64,000 nucleotides of DNA from JABCPO02 sp963542845 (GTDB lineage: Bacteria > Bacillota > Clostridia > TANB77 > CAG-508): assembly GCA_963542845.1 (NCBI GenBank), contig CAUTZA010000002.1, positions 1-64,000 on the forward strand. The letters run 5' to 3'. Below, one piece after another: positions 20,442 through 31,202 of this stretch (position 1 is the first letter of the stretch; the number at the start of each line of letters is the position of its first letter). The translations under genes and the position numbers were made by a program. Below the pieces are notes generated by a model. That model saw only the letters and a program-made list of their open reading frames with translations. It did not search any database and was not told the origin of the DNA.

Positions 20442-21437
20442 TTACACCTTGCCTTTGGCATCTTTTTCTAGTTTTTTATTCACAATGTGTTTTAGTAAAT
20501 ATGTTTTTACTATATCTACCATACTATTAAATGCCCAATATATAGATATTCCAAGTGATGTTACCATAGATACACTAAATATCATTACTGGTAATATATA
20601 TTTCATCATCTTATTGCTTGTCATCATCGCATCTTGGAAATCCTCACCAGTAAACTTATCTTCATCTTGACTTTCATTTTTATTTTCTACAACTTTAACC
20701 ACATTACTGTCTTTGTTTTTGCTTTGTTCTTTAATGTGTTCCATGTCTTTTTGTGCAACACCAAAGCTTATAAACGACATAACTATATATAGTATAGGTA
20801 TTGAAATAATTCCTATATTTTTAGGTTCTTTTAAATCATTAATACTCTTTATAGTTTCTGATGGGATACTTGTTAAATCAAGTCCTAAAAATTCCATATT
20901 TATATTTACTGTTTCATCTGTATTTCCAAGCTCTTTTATGATAACCATTTCTTTTTGTCTTATATCTTTTTGAGCTTCTTTTTTAGCTTCTTCTTCTGAC
21001 TTACCTTCTGATGTTAATTTAGACACTCTTGCTTCTACTATTTTCGAATATTTACTGTCAATTTGTTCTGTGCTTAGTCCCTTAATATATTTAAGAGGAC
21101 TTACAACTACAATAATTATTCCAATCATAACTAGAAGCTGAATTATTACCATTAAACATCCACCAAGTGGTGCCATTGGCGACATCCCTTCTTCTTTATA
21201 AAGGTCTATCATTGCCTGATTAAAAGCCTGCTGATTGTTTTTATACTTTTCTTGTATTATCTTTTGTTTCTCTGCTATTTTAGATGTTTTTATATTAGTT
21301 ATTCTTCCCTTTATTTCTAAAGGTAATAATAATACTTTAATTGTTAACGATAATAATATAATAGACCATCCAAAATTTCCTATTACAGAATAAATAGCAT
21401 TCAGCATCGCTCCTATAATTGTCGCTACTTGTCCCAT
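20442..21437 (-). CDS. yidC: membrane protein insertase YidC
   Basis: A 331-residue YidC/Oxa1 protein with about five membrane helices, the hydrophilic-groove hallmark region (IILLSLTIKVLLLPLEIK), and a long cytoplasmic insertion (about 100-260) richer in charge than usual. It has no obvious lipoprotein signal, unlike Bacillus SpoIIIJ. Sits in the rpmH-rnpA-yidD-yidC-jag operon. Confidence 0.93.
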   Translation of the reverse strand: MGQVATIIGAMLNAIYSVIGNFGWSIILLSLTIKVLLLPLEIKGRITNIKTSKIAEKQKIIQEKYKNNQQAFNQAMIDLYKEEGMSPMAPLGGCLMVIIQLLVMIGIIIVVVSPLKYIKGLSTEQIDSKYSKIVEARVSKLTSEGKSEEEAKKEAQKDIRQKEMVIIKELGNTDETVNINMEFLGLDLTSIPSETIKSINDLKEPKNIGIISIPILYIVMSFISFGVAQKDMEHIKEQSKNKDSNVVKVVENKNESQDEDKFTGEDFQDAMMTSNKMMKYILPVMIFSVSMVTSLGISIYWAFNSMVDIVKTYLLKHIVNKKLEKDAKGKV

Positions 21438-21444
21438 TAATTCC

Positions 21445-21663
21445 TCACTTTACCGGATCATAACCACCTTTAGAAAACGGATTACACCTTAATATTCTCC
21501 ATATCCCTTTAAAAATTCCTTTTATTACTCCATGTTTTTCAATGGCCTGTACTGTATATTCAGAACATGTAGGATAAAATTTACAGCCTATATCTTTAGA
21601 ACCTAAGTTACTTAGATATTTTTGATAAAATCTTATTAATTTAATAATTAATTTTTTTACCAT
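21445..21663 (-). CDS. yidD: membrane protein insertion efficiency factor YidD
   Basis: A 72-residue YidD with the conserved CKFYPTCSEY and RCNPFSKGGYDPV motifs. I chose the ATG at 21663, which follows an AAAGGA site and gives the usual MVKKLIIKLIRFYQ start; an ATG 18 bases upstream is also in frame. It overlaps the end of rnpA by about 23 bases. CGG at its 3' end is CCG|GTA, out of frame. Confidence 0.93.
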   Translation of the reverse strand: MVKKLIIKLIRFYQKYLSNLGSKDIGCKFYPTCSEYTVQAIEKHGVIKGIFKGIWRILRCNPFSKGGYDPVK

Positions 21664-22003
21664 TTTTTTCCTTTGTTTCATACATATTTAATTCATTAAA
21701 AGCATTTCTTATGTCTGCTTTTATACCATTAAATTCAACTATGTCTGTATTAAAACATATTATAATATTAAAGTTTTTCTTAAGTTTATTTTCTTCTAAT
21801 CGATATATTTCTCTTATTACTCTTTTAGCTCTATTTCTAAGAATTGCACTTTTAATATTTTTTTTAATTGCAATTCCTAGTTTATTTTTATTTTCTTTAT
21901 TATTAGTAATAAAGACTCTTACTGTTTTTTTATTTGCTTTTTTTCCTTTTTTTATAATCCATCTAAATTGGTTGTTTTTTTTAATTGTTTTTTCTTTATT
22001 CAT
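21641..22003 (-). CDS. rnpA: ribonuclease P protein component
   Basis: A 120-residue basic protein with the RnpA RNR-type motif (RNRAKRVIREIYR), the protein cofactor for 5' tRNA maturation. Its ATG overlaps the rpmH stop (TAATG), giving translational coupling, and its 3' end overlaps yidD. Confidence 0.93.
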   Translation of the reverse strand: MNKEKTIKKNNQFRWIIKKGKKANKKTVRVFITNNKENKNKLGIAIKKNIKSAILRNRAKRVIREIYRLEENKLKKNFNIIICFNTDIVEFNGIKADIRNAFNELNMYETKEKNGKKINY

Positions 22004-22137
22004 TATGCACTAAGTACTTTTCTGCCTTTTCTTCTTCTTGATCTTAATACTCTTCTACCATTTGCTGTAGACATTCTTTTTAAAAATCCATGAACTTTTT
22101 GTCTGTGTCTTTTTTTTGGTTGAAATGTTCTCTTCAT
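22003..22137 (-). CDS. rpmH: 50S ribosomal protein L34
   Basis: A 44-residue, very basic L34: MKRTFQPKKRHRQKVHGF, then KRMSTANGRRVL and the RRRKGRKVLSA end, all as expected. A strong AGGAGG precedes it. First gene of the rpmH-rnpA-yidD-yidC-jag operon. Confidence 0.97.
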   Translation of the reverse strand: MKRTFQPKKRHRQKVHGFLKRMSTANGRRVLRSRRRKGRKVLSA

Positions 22138-22213
22138 AAACTCCTCCTTCTTCTAAACTTTATTTTATATCAATTATTTTTTCTATAATATAAAATAATT
22201 ATAATACTTTAAA

Positions 22214-22243
22214 AGTATACTATATTGACACTTGTAATGTCAA
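22214..22243 (-). promoter_or_regulatory. rpmH operon promoter with palindromic -35
   Basis: Minus strand: TTGACA (22238-22243), an 18-base spacer and TATACT (22214-22219). The -35 is one arm of a perfect palindrome TTGACA-N7-TGTCAA (22225-22243) that could serve as an operator. Confidence 0.7.
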
Positions 22244-22306
22244 GGTTTCTTTTAGAAGCTTAATAGTAAATTTAATATTCTCCTATTCGTATATTCAAAA
22301 TATAAA

Positions 22307-22346
22307 AAGGTACATGATTCAATTTCAAACTTTAATCATGTACCTT
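22307..22346 (-). terminator. terminator after gpmI
   Basis: Perfect 13-bp stem AAGGTACATGATT / AATCATGTACCTT with a T-rich minus-strand tail, about 70 bases past the gpmI stop. Confidence 0.75.
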
Positions 22347-22413
22347 AGCCTTAAAAAGCTTGTATTTATCATATCTTTAAACAAGAACAGTTGTTCTTTA
22401 ATATTTTGTTTTT

Positions 22414-23947
22414 TTATTTAATAATTAAACTTTCTCCATCCATTTCAGAAGGCTTTTCAATTTTTAATAATTCTAACATTGTTGGAACTATATCAGCAAG
22501 TTTTCCATCTTTTCTCAGTTTAATATTTCTATTTCTATTTGATACTAATATAAATGGTACTGGATTTGTTGTATGTGCTGTATGTGGTTCCCCTGTTTCA
22601 GGTTTTACCATTAAATCTGCATTCCCATGATCTGCCGTCACAAGAATATCTCCATCCATTTCTAATACTTTATCAACTATTTCACCTAGACATTCATCTA
22701 CAGCTCTACACGCTTTTACAACCGCATCTACAACTCCTGTATGCCCAACCATATCTGGATTTGCAAAATTTAGTATCACAGTATCAACATTGCCTTTATT
22801 TAATTCTTTTATAAGATTATCTTTAACTTCATATGCACTCATTTCTGGTTTTAAATCATATGTTGCTACTTTTGGTGAGTGTGAAAGCAATCTAATCTCC
22901 CCTTCATATGGTTCTTCCTTTCCTCCATTAAAGAAGAATGTAACATGCGCATATTTTTCTGTTTCTGCTGTTCTTACTTGAACAAGTCCATTTTTAGCAA
23001 CTACTTCTCCAAACCCATTAACTATTTTTTCTGGTGGATACGCAACAGGTGCTTCTATTTTTATATCATATTGTGCCATGCAAACAAATCTTGTATTTAA
23101 ATATTCTCCTCTATCAAATCCATTAAAATCTTTATCAACAATAGCTCTTGTTAATTGTCTTGCTCTATCTGGCCTAAAGTTTGCAAATATAACTCCATCT
23201 TCTGCTTCTATTCTAGTATTTTCATCTGTATTTAAAATAAGTGGTAATATAAATTCATCTGTAACATTGTTTTCATAAGATGTTTTTACTGATTCTAATA
23301 GATTGTCTGTATTGGTTCCTTCTCCTTTTACAATTGCATTATATGCTTTTTCTGTTCTTTCCCAGTTTGTATCTCTATCCATTGCATAATATCTACCAAC
23401 CACTGTTACTATCTTTCCGAAGTCCAATGTTTTCTAATTCTTCATTAGTTTCTTCTATATATCTTAAACCACCTGTTGTTGATGTATCTCTACCATCTGT
23501 AATTGCATGAATATATACTTTTTCTACTCCTTTTTTCTTTGCCATATCTACTAGACCTATTATGTGTTTCATATGTGCATGTACACCACCATCTGATAAT
23601 AATCCTACTATATGTAACTTCTTATTATTAGTTTTAGTATATTCCATTACATCTACTAATACTTTATTTTCTAATATCTTTCCTTCTCTTATTTCTTTAC
23701 TTATTTTTGGCAATAATTGATATACAACTCGTCCTGCGCCTATATTTAAATGTCCTACTTCTGAATTACCAAATTGTCCTTCTGGTAATCCTACATATTC
23801 TCCATCTGCTCTTAACTCTGTGTATGGGTATTCTTCCTTATATCTCAAAAAGTTTTGTGGGTTTGCTATTCTTATTCCATTTACTTGATCTAAATGATTA
23901 TTTACTCCCCATCCATCTAATATTACTAATACTACTGGTTTTTTCAT
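22414..23947 (-). CDS. gpmI: 2,3-bisphosphoglycerate-independent phosphoglycerate mutase, one +1 frameshift
   Basis: A glycolytic enzyme converting 3- to 2-phosphoglycerate using two metal ions. It has the N-terminal VILDGWG metal site, the catalytic serine in FGNSEVGH (Ser62), the AITDGRDTS stretch, and the C-terminal VTADHGNAD and GEPHTAHT metal ligands. CGG at 23417 must be slipped to GGA (Gly177) to join LENIGL to GKIVTVVGRYYAMDRD, a nearly invariant stretch. The full protein is then 510 residues, the family size; without the slip it stops nine codons later. It is unusually placed between the origin and rpmH. Confidence 0.95.
23417..23419 (-). other. CGG +1 frameshift site in gpmI
   Basis: Codons CTT CGG A; the slip gives GGA (Gly177) before KIVTVVGRYYAMDRD. 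Confidence 0.93.
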
Positions 23948-24786
23948 TTTTCATTCCTTTCTCTATATATTACTATAATATCTAATCACTTTATTTATAT
24001 GCCATATAGCCACATTTTATAATTCCTATATATCTATATATAATTATATCTAAGCATATATACATATACATATACAAATATATACACACTCAATATATAT
24101 TATTAATTATTCTATCTCTTAATGTTATACAGCTATTTAAATAGAACATCTGTTCTCTCTGTATATCTTATATATACTAAGAAAAATACATATTATTTTT
24201 TATATTTTTTCTACTTTTACACTATACTTATTTATCTTTTTTATATTTCTATATTTCTATTATTATACTTAAATATATACTCATGATATTATAAAACATC
24301 ATTATTAGCTATTAGGTATTTTGTAATCCTTTTTAGTATATATAATCATTAATATAATTTCTAGTATAATATTGTATATTTTGATTTTTTACATTACTTA
24401 ATATTTAAATTCCATTCAATTGAAACTTCAAATTAACATTAATATTATCTTTAATATTCAAAATTAATTAAATCAAATTAAAGTATAATTAAATAATGTT
24501 GATTTGATTGATTGAATACGGCCGAATTGAAATTCAATATGTATGTAAGTTTATGTTTATATTTTTAATAGATTTACAACTAGTTATATTATCATATTTT
24601 AGTTGTCATAAAAAGTTATCCACATAGTTATCCACATTTTAAAAATATATGTAAACTTATGGTGCATATAATGTTTAAAGGTTTTATGTGGATAACTTAT
24701 TGACTTTTTTCAGACTTAGTTATATTATGACTTTAGTAATTTAAATGTACTATTTAATCTATTTTTAAGAAAGGAGGAAACCTTAA
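23948..24786. other. replication origin region (oriC) upstream of dnaA
   Basis: An 839-base gene-free stretch between divergent gpmI and dnaA. It contains an extremely AT-rich tract with ATATAC-type repeats (about 24020-24110), a candidate unwinding element. Three perfect DnaA boxes TTATCCACA lie near dnaA: 24616-24624 and 24628-24636 on plus, and 24687-24695 on minus. Gene orientation flips here (leftward genes to the left, rightward to the right), as expected at an origin. Confidence 0.85.
24700..24728 (+). promoter_or_regulatory. dnaA promoter
   Basis: TTGACT (24700-24705), a 17-base spacer and TATTAT (24723-24728). A DnaA box ends 5 bases upstream, consistent with autoregulation. Confidence 0.7.
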
Positions 24787-26140
24787 ATGTATAATGATAA
24801 ATATGAACTTTTGCGTAGTGCTAAAGAACAATTTTCTGACATATTACCAACATTTGCATATAATTTAGTCGCAAATCCATTGGAAATAGAAGAATATACA
24901 GATAACCAAATTGTGTTGGTAGTTCCTCAGGAATCTCAATCTCTATTAATTCAAAATACTTATATGAAACAATTTCAGGAAACTTTTGATTTTTTAACTA
25001 GTAAGAAATGTAATATAACTATTTTAAATGCTTCTATGCTTTCAAGTTATAGAGAAGAAAAGAAGAAAAAAGAGAGAAGTAAGGTACTTGAAGTTTCTGA
25101 AAATCATTCAAATTTAAATCCAAATTATACATTCGAAACATTCGTAGTTGGTAGTAATAATAGTATTGCTGCTGCTGCTGCTGAACAAGTTGCAAAAGGA
25201 GGAATAACTAGCCTTAATCCACTTTTCATCTATGGTGGACCTGGTCTTCGGAAAAACTCACCTTATGCAAGCCATTGCTAATGATATTTTAAAGAATAAA
25301 CCAAACACTAAGATACTATATGTGTCTTCGGAAAAATTCTTAAATGAGCTTATAAACTCTATTAAAAATCGTTCGTCAGATACAGAAGAATTTAGGCAAA
25401 AATATAGGAATGTTGATCTTTTAATAATGGATGATGTTCAATTTTTATCTGGAAAAGAAAGTGCTCAGCAAGAACTTTTTAACACTTTTAATGATTTGCA
25501 TTCACAAGGAAAGCAAATTGTTCTTTCTGCAGATAAAGCACCTAAAAATATACCCGTTCTTGAAGATCGTTTAAAATCACGTTTTAATCAAGGTGTTATT
25601 GTAGATATAGGGCAACCTGATTTTGAAACTCGTTTGGCAATACTTAAAGTAAAAGCAGAAGAAAAAAATATTATTATAGAAGATAATATTCTTTCGTTAA
25701 TTGCAGATAAGATAGATACTAATATAAGGGATTTAGAAGGTGTACTTAATAAAGTTGTAGTTATTGCTTCATTTACTAAAATGCCTATTACTAGAGAAAT
25801 TACTGAAAAGGCGATAAATGAAATATCTTTAGAGCGTGAAAACTCAATAACACCTGATGTTATTCTTGATGTTATAGCTAAATATTTTAATGTACAAAAG
25901 AAGGACTTACTTTCTACCAAAAAATCACAAGAAATTGTTTTTCCACGACAGATTGCTATGTACTTATGTAGATCTGAATTAAATCTTCCATATAAAAAGA
26001 TAGGAGATATTTTTGGTAAAAAAGATCATACAACTATAATGCATGCTGAAACAAAAATTAAAAATTCTATTACTATGGAAAAAAATACTAAATTGATTGT
26101 GGAAAGTGTGGAAAACATTTTAAGGTCCATAAATGAGTAA
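24787..26140 (+). CDS. dnaA: replication initiator DnaA, one +1 frameshift
   Basis: AAA+ initiator that binds DnaA boxes and opens oriC. Domain I spans about 1-90, then a linker, then the AAA+ domain with Walker A GGPGLGKTH and Walker B LLIMDDVQF (about 210-219), then domain IV with the DHTTIMHA signature near the C-terminus. The P-loop itself is interrupted: CGG at 25249 must be slipped to GGA (Gly155) to give GLG-KTH. Otherwise translation ends ten codons later, with no ATPase. With the slip the protein is 450 residues, normal for DnaA. Start ATG follows AAAGGAGG. An essential gene, so the slip must work efficiently. Confidence 0.97.
25249..25251 (+). other. CGG +1 frameshift site in dnaA P-loop
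   Basis: Codons CTT CGG A; the slip gives GGA (Gly155), the glycine before the Walker A lysine. Confidence 0.95.
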
Positions 26141-26445
26141 TACCAAGCGCTGAAGCCTGGTATACATAATTTTTAAAAAAGTAAGAGCCCGAAACCCTTG
26201 ATTTCCCTAAGAAAGTTATCCACATAAAAGTGTGGATAACTATGTGGATAACTACCCTAAAAATGTGGATAAGTTTTTTTATGTGGAAAGTGTGGATAAC
26301 TAGTCTAAGATATCCACCAAGTTGTCCACATAAAAACTACTAGGGAAATAAGGCTTAAGGTAGGTTTTCCACAATATCCACATAGCCTACTACTACTACT
26401 ACTAATTAAAAAATAAATTAAACTAAAAACAAAAGGAGATACCCA
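26141..26445. other. DnaA-box cluster between dnaA and dnaN
   Basis: Perfect TTATCCACA boxes at 26216-26224 (+) and, in reverse, at 26231-26239, 26243-26251, 26264-26272 and 26291-26299. Near matches lie at 26283 and 26322-26330. A (CTA)n microsatellite (about 26388-26404) precedes the dnaN ribosome site AAAGGAGA. With the boxes before dnaA this forms a bipartite origin of the Bacillus type. Confidence 0.85.
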
Positions 26446-27565
26446 ATGAAATTTATAAGCGAAAAAACTCAATTGCTAAAAGCAATTAATTCTGTAATAA
26501 ATGGTATATCATCTAAAAGAGATACAATATTAGAAGGTATATTAATACAAACATTAGATAATACTATAAAATTTAATACATATAATGAAGAAATAGGTAT
26601 TGAATACACAATAAGTGCAAATATTGTGGAAAAAGGTAGTACTGTTATAAAAGCACATACTTTTGCAGAAATAATTAGAAGGTTACCAGATACAGATATA
26701 AACATTACTTTAGATAAAGAAAATAACTTATTAACAATAGAATGTGAAGGTTCATGCTATAAGTTAAGTACATTAAGAGCAGAAGATTTTCCAGAAATAC
26801 CACAAGTAACTGTAGAAAATAGTATAGAAATACCACAAAAAGATTTAAGAAATATAATAAAGCAAACAATATTTGCAGTAGGAACAGATGAAAAGAGAAA
26901 GTTATACACAGGTAGTTTATTTGATGTGGATAACACTACATTAAATGTTGTTTCAATAGATGGATATAGGCTTGCAATTAGAAAAACAGAAGTTGTATCT
27001 AATAATTCTTTTAAAATGGTTATACCTCGGAAGAACTTTAAATGAAATATCAAAGATTATTAATGATTCGTTTGATATGGTAAAAATAGGTTTTTCTAAT
27101 AATCAAGGTATTTTTGAATTTGAAAATGGTAAACTTACTACTAAATTATTAGAAGGTGAATTTTTAAATTATAAGGATATTATAAAAACTCCAACAGAAA
27201 CTAGAATTAAAGTAAACAGAAATGCAATAACTGATTCTTTTGAAAGAGTTATGTTAATTTCTGCATCAAGTTTAGTTAAAGAGAAGAAAGAGCCTGTAGA
27301 TATTCAAGTTGAAATAGATAAACTTACAATTTCTTGTACAAGCAGTGTTGGTATGGCAAATGAAGAAATATTTACACAATCAGAAGGAAAAGAAGTTAGA
27401 CTTAAATTTAACCCTAAATTCTTTATTGATGTTTTAAAAAATATATCAAATGAAGAAATTATAATAGATTTTGGTACTTCTAAATCACCAACAATGATTA
27501 AACCTATAGAAGATAATGGAGAGTTTAACTATATTATTCTTCCGATTAAATCAAGAGAAAATTAA
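26446..27565 (+). CDS. dnaN: DNA polymerase III beta sliding clamp, one +1 frameshift
   Basis: Ring-shaped processivity clamp, 372 residues after recoding, with three repeated clamp domains; the C-terminus has the expected YIILPIKSREN-type end. CGG at 27028 must be slipped to GGA (Gly195), joining MVIP to GRTLNEISKI, a conserved VPG-R/K-T-L-E stretch in the second domain. In the zero frame the protein would stop after four more codons, at half length. Translation starts at an ATG after AAAGGAG. Confidence 0.97.
27028..27030 (+). other. CGG +1 frameshift site in dnaN
   Basis: Codons CCT CGG A; the slip gives GGA (Gly195) in the IPGRTL motif. Confidence 0.95.
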
Positions 27566-27578
27566 AAAAAGATGAAAG

Positions 27579-27609
27579 TTATCCACATATACTTAGCAAA
27601 TGTGGATAA
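27579..27609. promoter_or_regulatory. inverted pair of DnaA boxes before recF
   Basis: TTATCCACA at 27579-27587 and its reverse complement at 27601-27609, separated by 13 bases. Confidence 0.75.
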
Positions 27610-27661
27610 CTAAGAATCACATTATGTTAAATAATAATATAAGTAATAGAAGAGAAAACAG

Positions 27662-28786
27662 ATGAAAATAAGAAGTTTGAAAGTTGAAAATTTTAGAAAT
27701 TTAGAAAATTTGGATGTTGAATTTTCAGATGGAGTGAATATCATATACGGTAATAATGCTCAAGGAAAAACTAATATTATAGAGGCAATATATATTTTTT
27801 CGTTTGGTAAGAGTTTTAGGGCCAATAAAGATATAGAACTATTAAAATTTGACAAAGAATATTTTTTATCAAATATAAGAATTCAAAAAAAAGATAGAGA
27901 TGTTGAAATGGACTTTGGATTTGATAAGATTACAAATAAAAAAATGATAAAGATAAATGGTGTAATACAAAAAAAAATAAGTGATATTATAGGAAAATTA
28001 AATGTTGTGGTATTTAAACCAGAAGATATAAAAATTGTTACTGATTCACCTAGTATAAGAAGAAAATATATTGATTATTTAATAGCTAGTATTAGTAAAG
28101 TGTATTTAGAAAATATAACTAAGTATAAAAAAGTAATGGAAGAAAAAAATAACTTATTAAAAGAAATAAAAATAAAGTTAAAAGGAAGTAGGATGCTTGA
28201 TGAAACAGATACTAATTTTCTAGATGTATATGATAAACTACTTTCAAAATTAAATTGTGAGATATATAATGAAAGAAAGAGAATAATTGAAAAGTTAAAT
28301 AATTATATATATGAAATACACTTTAAGCTTACAGAAAATTATGTAAATAATGAAAAATTACATATTAAATATGTATCAAATGTAGAAGAAGATATAGAAA
28401 AGATGTATAATAGTCTTACTAAAACAAGACTTAATGATATAAACAAGGGATATACTAGTATTGGAATACATAGAGATGATTACATAATTAGTATAAATTC
28501 GTTAGATGTATCAATATATGGTTCTCAGGGGCAAAAAAAATCAAGTATTATAAGTTTAAAGCTTTCAGAGCTTAAAGTTATTGAAGAAGTTATAGGAGAA
28601 AAACCTGTACTACTTTTGGATGATTATATGTCAGAATTAGATGAGAAAAGAAGGCTTAAGTTTTTGGATATAATTGAAGACATTCAGATTATAATTACAA
28701 CAACACATAAAATTAGTATTGATGGAAAACAAAACACATATTTTTATGTTGATAATGGAAAAATAGAAAGGGAGAAGAATGGATAA
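27662..28786 (+). CDS. recF: DNA replication and repair protein RecF
   Basis: A 374-residue SMC-like ATPase that helps load RecA at gaps. P-loop GNNAQGKTN near residue 33, the signature SQGQKKSSII (QGQ form), and Walker B VLLLDDYMSELD. Its only CGG is TAC|GGT, out of frame, and the frame is intact. Its end overlaps the gyrB start by 8 bases. Confidence 0.96.
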   Translation: MKIRSLKVENFRNLENLDVEFSDGVNIIYGNNAQGKTNIIEAIYIFSFGKSFRANKDIELLKFDKEYFLSNIRIQKKDRDVEMDFGFDKITNKKMIKINGVIQKKISDIIGKLNVVVFKPEDIKIVTDSPSIRRKYIDYLIASISKVYLENITKYKKVMEEKNNLLKEIKIKLKGSRMLDETDTNFLDVYDKLLSKLNCEIYNERKRIIEKLNNYIYEIHFKLTENYVNNEKLHIKYVSNVEEDIEKMYNSLTKTRLNDINKGYTSIGIHRDDYIISINSLDVSIYGSQGQKKSSIISLKLSELKVIEEVIGEKPVLLLDDYMSELDEKRRLKFLDIIEDIQIIITTTHKISIDGKQNTYFYVDNGKIEREKNG

Positions 28787-30706
28787 AAATAATAGAGAGT
28801 ATAATGCAGATCAGATTCAAGTATTGGAAGGACTAGAAGCAGTTAGAGTAAGACCAGGAATGTATATAGCAAGTACTTCACAAAGAGGACTTCACCATTT
28901 GGTTTACGAAATTGTGGATAATTCAGTTGATGAAGCTTTAGCAGGATATTGTAAGAATATAACTATAAAGATACTTCCAGATAATGTTATAGAGGTAGCA
29001 GATGATGGTAGAGGGATACCGGTAGATAAACATAAAAAAACAGGACTTTCTGCGGCAGAAACAGTATATACTGTACTTCATGCTGGTGGTAAGTTTGGTG
29101 GAGACAGCCGGATATTCTGTTTCTGGTGGTCTACATGGTGTTGGTGCATCTGTAGTTAATGCATTATCAGATTGGACAATTGTTAATATAAAAAGAGATG
29201 GCAAAGAATATGAAATGAGTTTTGAAAGAGGTAAAGCTGTAGAACATCTTCATGAAATAGGTAAAGCGGAAGGTACAGGAACTAAAGTTAAATTCAAAGC
29301 AGATGCGACAATATTTGAAACTGTAGAATATGATTATGATATTCTTTCAAATAGATTTAGAGAAATGGCCTTTTTAACAAGAGGACTTAGAATAATATTT
29401 GAAGATTTGAGAGATGAAGAAAATAAGAAGAGTGAAGAATACTATTATGAAGGTGGTATTGAATCACTTGTAGAATATTTAAATAGAAACAAACAAAAAC
29501 TTAATGAAAAACCGATATACATAGGAAAAGAAGATGGAGAAATACCAATTGAGGTTGCGATTCAATATACAACATCTTATTCAGAAAATGTATTAAGTTT
29601 TACTAATAATATTAATACTGTTGAAGGTGGTACACATGTTGAAGGTTTAAGACGTGCACTTACTAAAACATTTAATGATTATGCAAGAAGCAAAAATATA
29701 TTAAAAGAAAAGGATAGTAATCTTCAAGGGGATGATATAAGAGAAGGTATAACTGCAGTTATTTCTGTAAAGGTTAGAAATCCACAATTCGAAGGACAGA
29801 CAAAGACTAAACTAGGAAATAGTGAGGTTACAGGTGCGGTATCTACATTAGTATCAGAAAAACTTGGATATTATTTAGAAGAAAATCCAGCAATAGCAAA
29901 AACAATAATAGAAAAATGTATAACCGCATCAAGAGCAAGAGATGCTGCAAGACGTGCAAGAGAACTTGCAAGAAGAAAAACAGCTTTAGATTCAATAACA
30001 CTTCCAGGGAAACTTGCAGACTGTATAGAAAAAGATGCGTCTAAATGCGAAATATATATAGTCGAAGGGGATTCAGCAGGTGGTACGGCTAAAGGAGGAA
30101 GAGATAGAGCAACACAAGCAATTCTTCCACTTTGGGGTAAAATGCTTAATGTTGAAAAATCTAGAGTAGATAAGGTACTTCGGAAATGAAAAATTAGTTC
30201 CAGTTATTCAAGCTATTGGAGCAGGAATTGGTAAAGATTTTGATATAACTAAAATAAGATATGGTAAGATAATAATAATGGCCGATGCTGATGTTGACGG
30301 TTCACATATTAGAACATTACTTCTTACATTCTTCTATAGATATATGAGGCCTTTAGTTGAAGGTGGACATATATATCTTGCACAACCACCTCTATTTAAA
30401 ATAAGTAAGAGGGGTATGAAAGATGTATATTGTTACTCTAACAAAGAACTTGAAGATAAGTTAAAAGAACTTGGTAATGATGAAAATAAACTAGCAGTTC
30501 AAAGATATAAGGGGTTAGGGGAAATGATTGCAACACAACTTTGGGAAACAACTATGGATCCTAAAACAAGAACCCTTATAAAAGTTACAGTGGATGATGC
30601 AAGTTATGAAGATGAAATTTTTTCTACATTGATGGGAGATGAAGTTGGTCCTAGAAAAGAATTTATAGAAAAATATGCAAACACTGTTCAAAATTTAGAC
30701 ATATAA
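28779..30706 (+). CDS. gyrB: DNA gyrase subunit B, two +1 frameshifts
   Basis: ATPase/TOPRIM subunit of gyrase. GHKL ATPase region with VDNSVDEA and DDGRGIPVD, then the SGGLHGVG loop, the transducer, and TOPRIM motifs EGDSAGG and DADVDGSH. Two in-frame CGG codons must be slipped: at 29109 (Gly111, restoring DS-G-YSVSGGLHGVG beside the ATP lid) and at 30181 (Gly468, restoring DKVL-GNEKLVPVIQAIG). The product is then 641 residues, the family size. Five other CGG triplets are out of frame (CCG|GTA, GCG|GCA, GCG|GAA, GCG|GTA, ACG|GCT) and harmless, a direct internal control. Confidence 0.97.
29109..29111 (+). other. CGG +1 frameshift site 1 in gyrB
   Basis: Codons AGC CGG A; the slip gives GGA (Gly111), followed by YSVSGGLHG. 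Confidence 0.95.
30181..30183 (+). other. CGG +1 frameshift site 2 in gyrB
   Basis: Codons CTT CGG A; the slip gives GGA (Gly468). Unslipped reading meets TGA two codons later. Confidence 0.95.
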
Positions 30707-30740
30707 TTAGTTTAAATTGAATAAAAATGAAAATGAAAAG

Positions 30741-30783
30741 TGCTGTTGTCCGTAGTGAGAGACAGCATTTTTTGTACTTTTAT
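30741..30783 (+). terminator. terminator after gyrB
   Basis: Stem TGCTGT/ACAGCA closed by a long loop, followed by a T6 run. Confidence 0.7.
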
Positions 30784-31172
30784 TGAAAAATAAAAATATA
30801 TCAAAAAATACCTAAAAAAGCTTTTTAAAAATATAAAAAATAACTAATAATTGTATTAGAACTGGACTAAAATATATAAGATTAATAACAAATAGAATTA
30901 AAATTATTAAAGTTATAAGAAAATAATAAAAAAAAGAAAAAATATAAAAAATAATATCTGTTTAGAATTAAAAACTATTAAAAATAATATATGATTATAT
31001 AAAAAAGTGAGAAAAAATTAAAAAAAAGAAAACAAGTGTTCCGTAGCTTTGAGGCTTGTTAATGATGAATTATACTTGAAAAAGTAATATGATTTTTAAG
31101 AAATTATTAAGAATAAAAAAGTTAAAAATTAATTGGTGAAAAGAAAAAATATAACTAACAATAAGAAATTAC

Positions 31173-31202
31173 TTGAAGAAATACAACTAAAAGTAATATA
31201 AT
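31173..31202 (+). promoter_or_regulatory. promoter of tRNA-Arg(CCU)
   Basis: TTGAAG (31173-31178), an 18-base spacer and TATAAT (31197-31202). Confidence 0.65.

Noticed and set aside
22383..22399. Palindrome AAGAACAGTTGTTCTT as regulator site
   Set aside because: It lies past the 3' end of gpmI, near its terminator. Nothing supports regulation; at most it is part of the 3' end structure.
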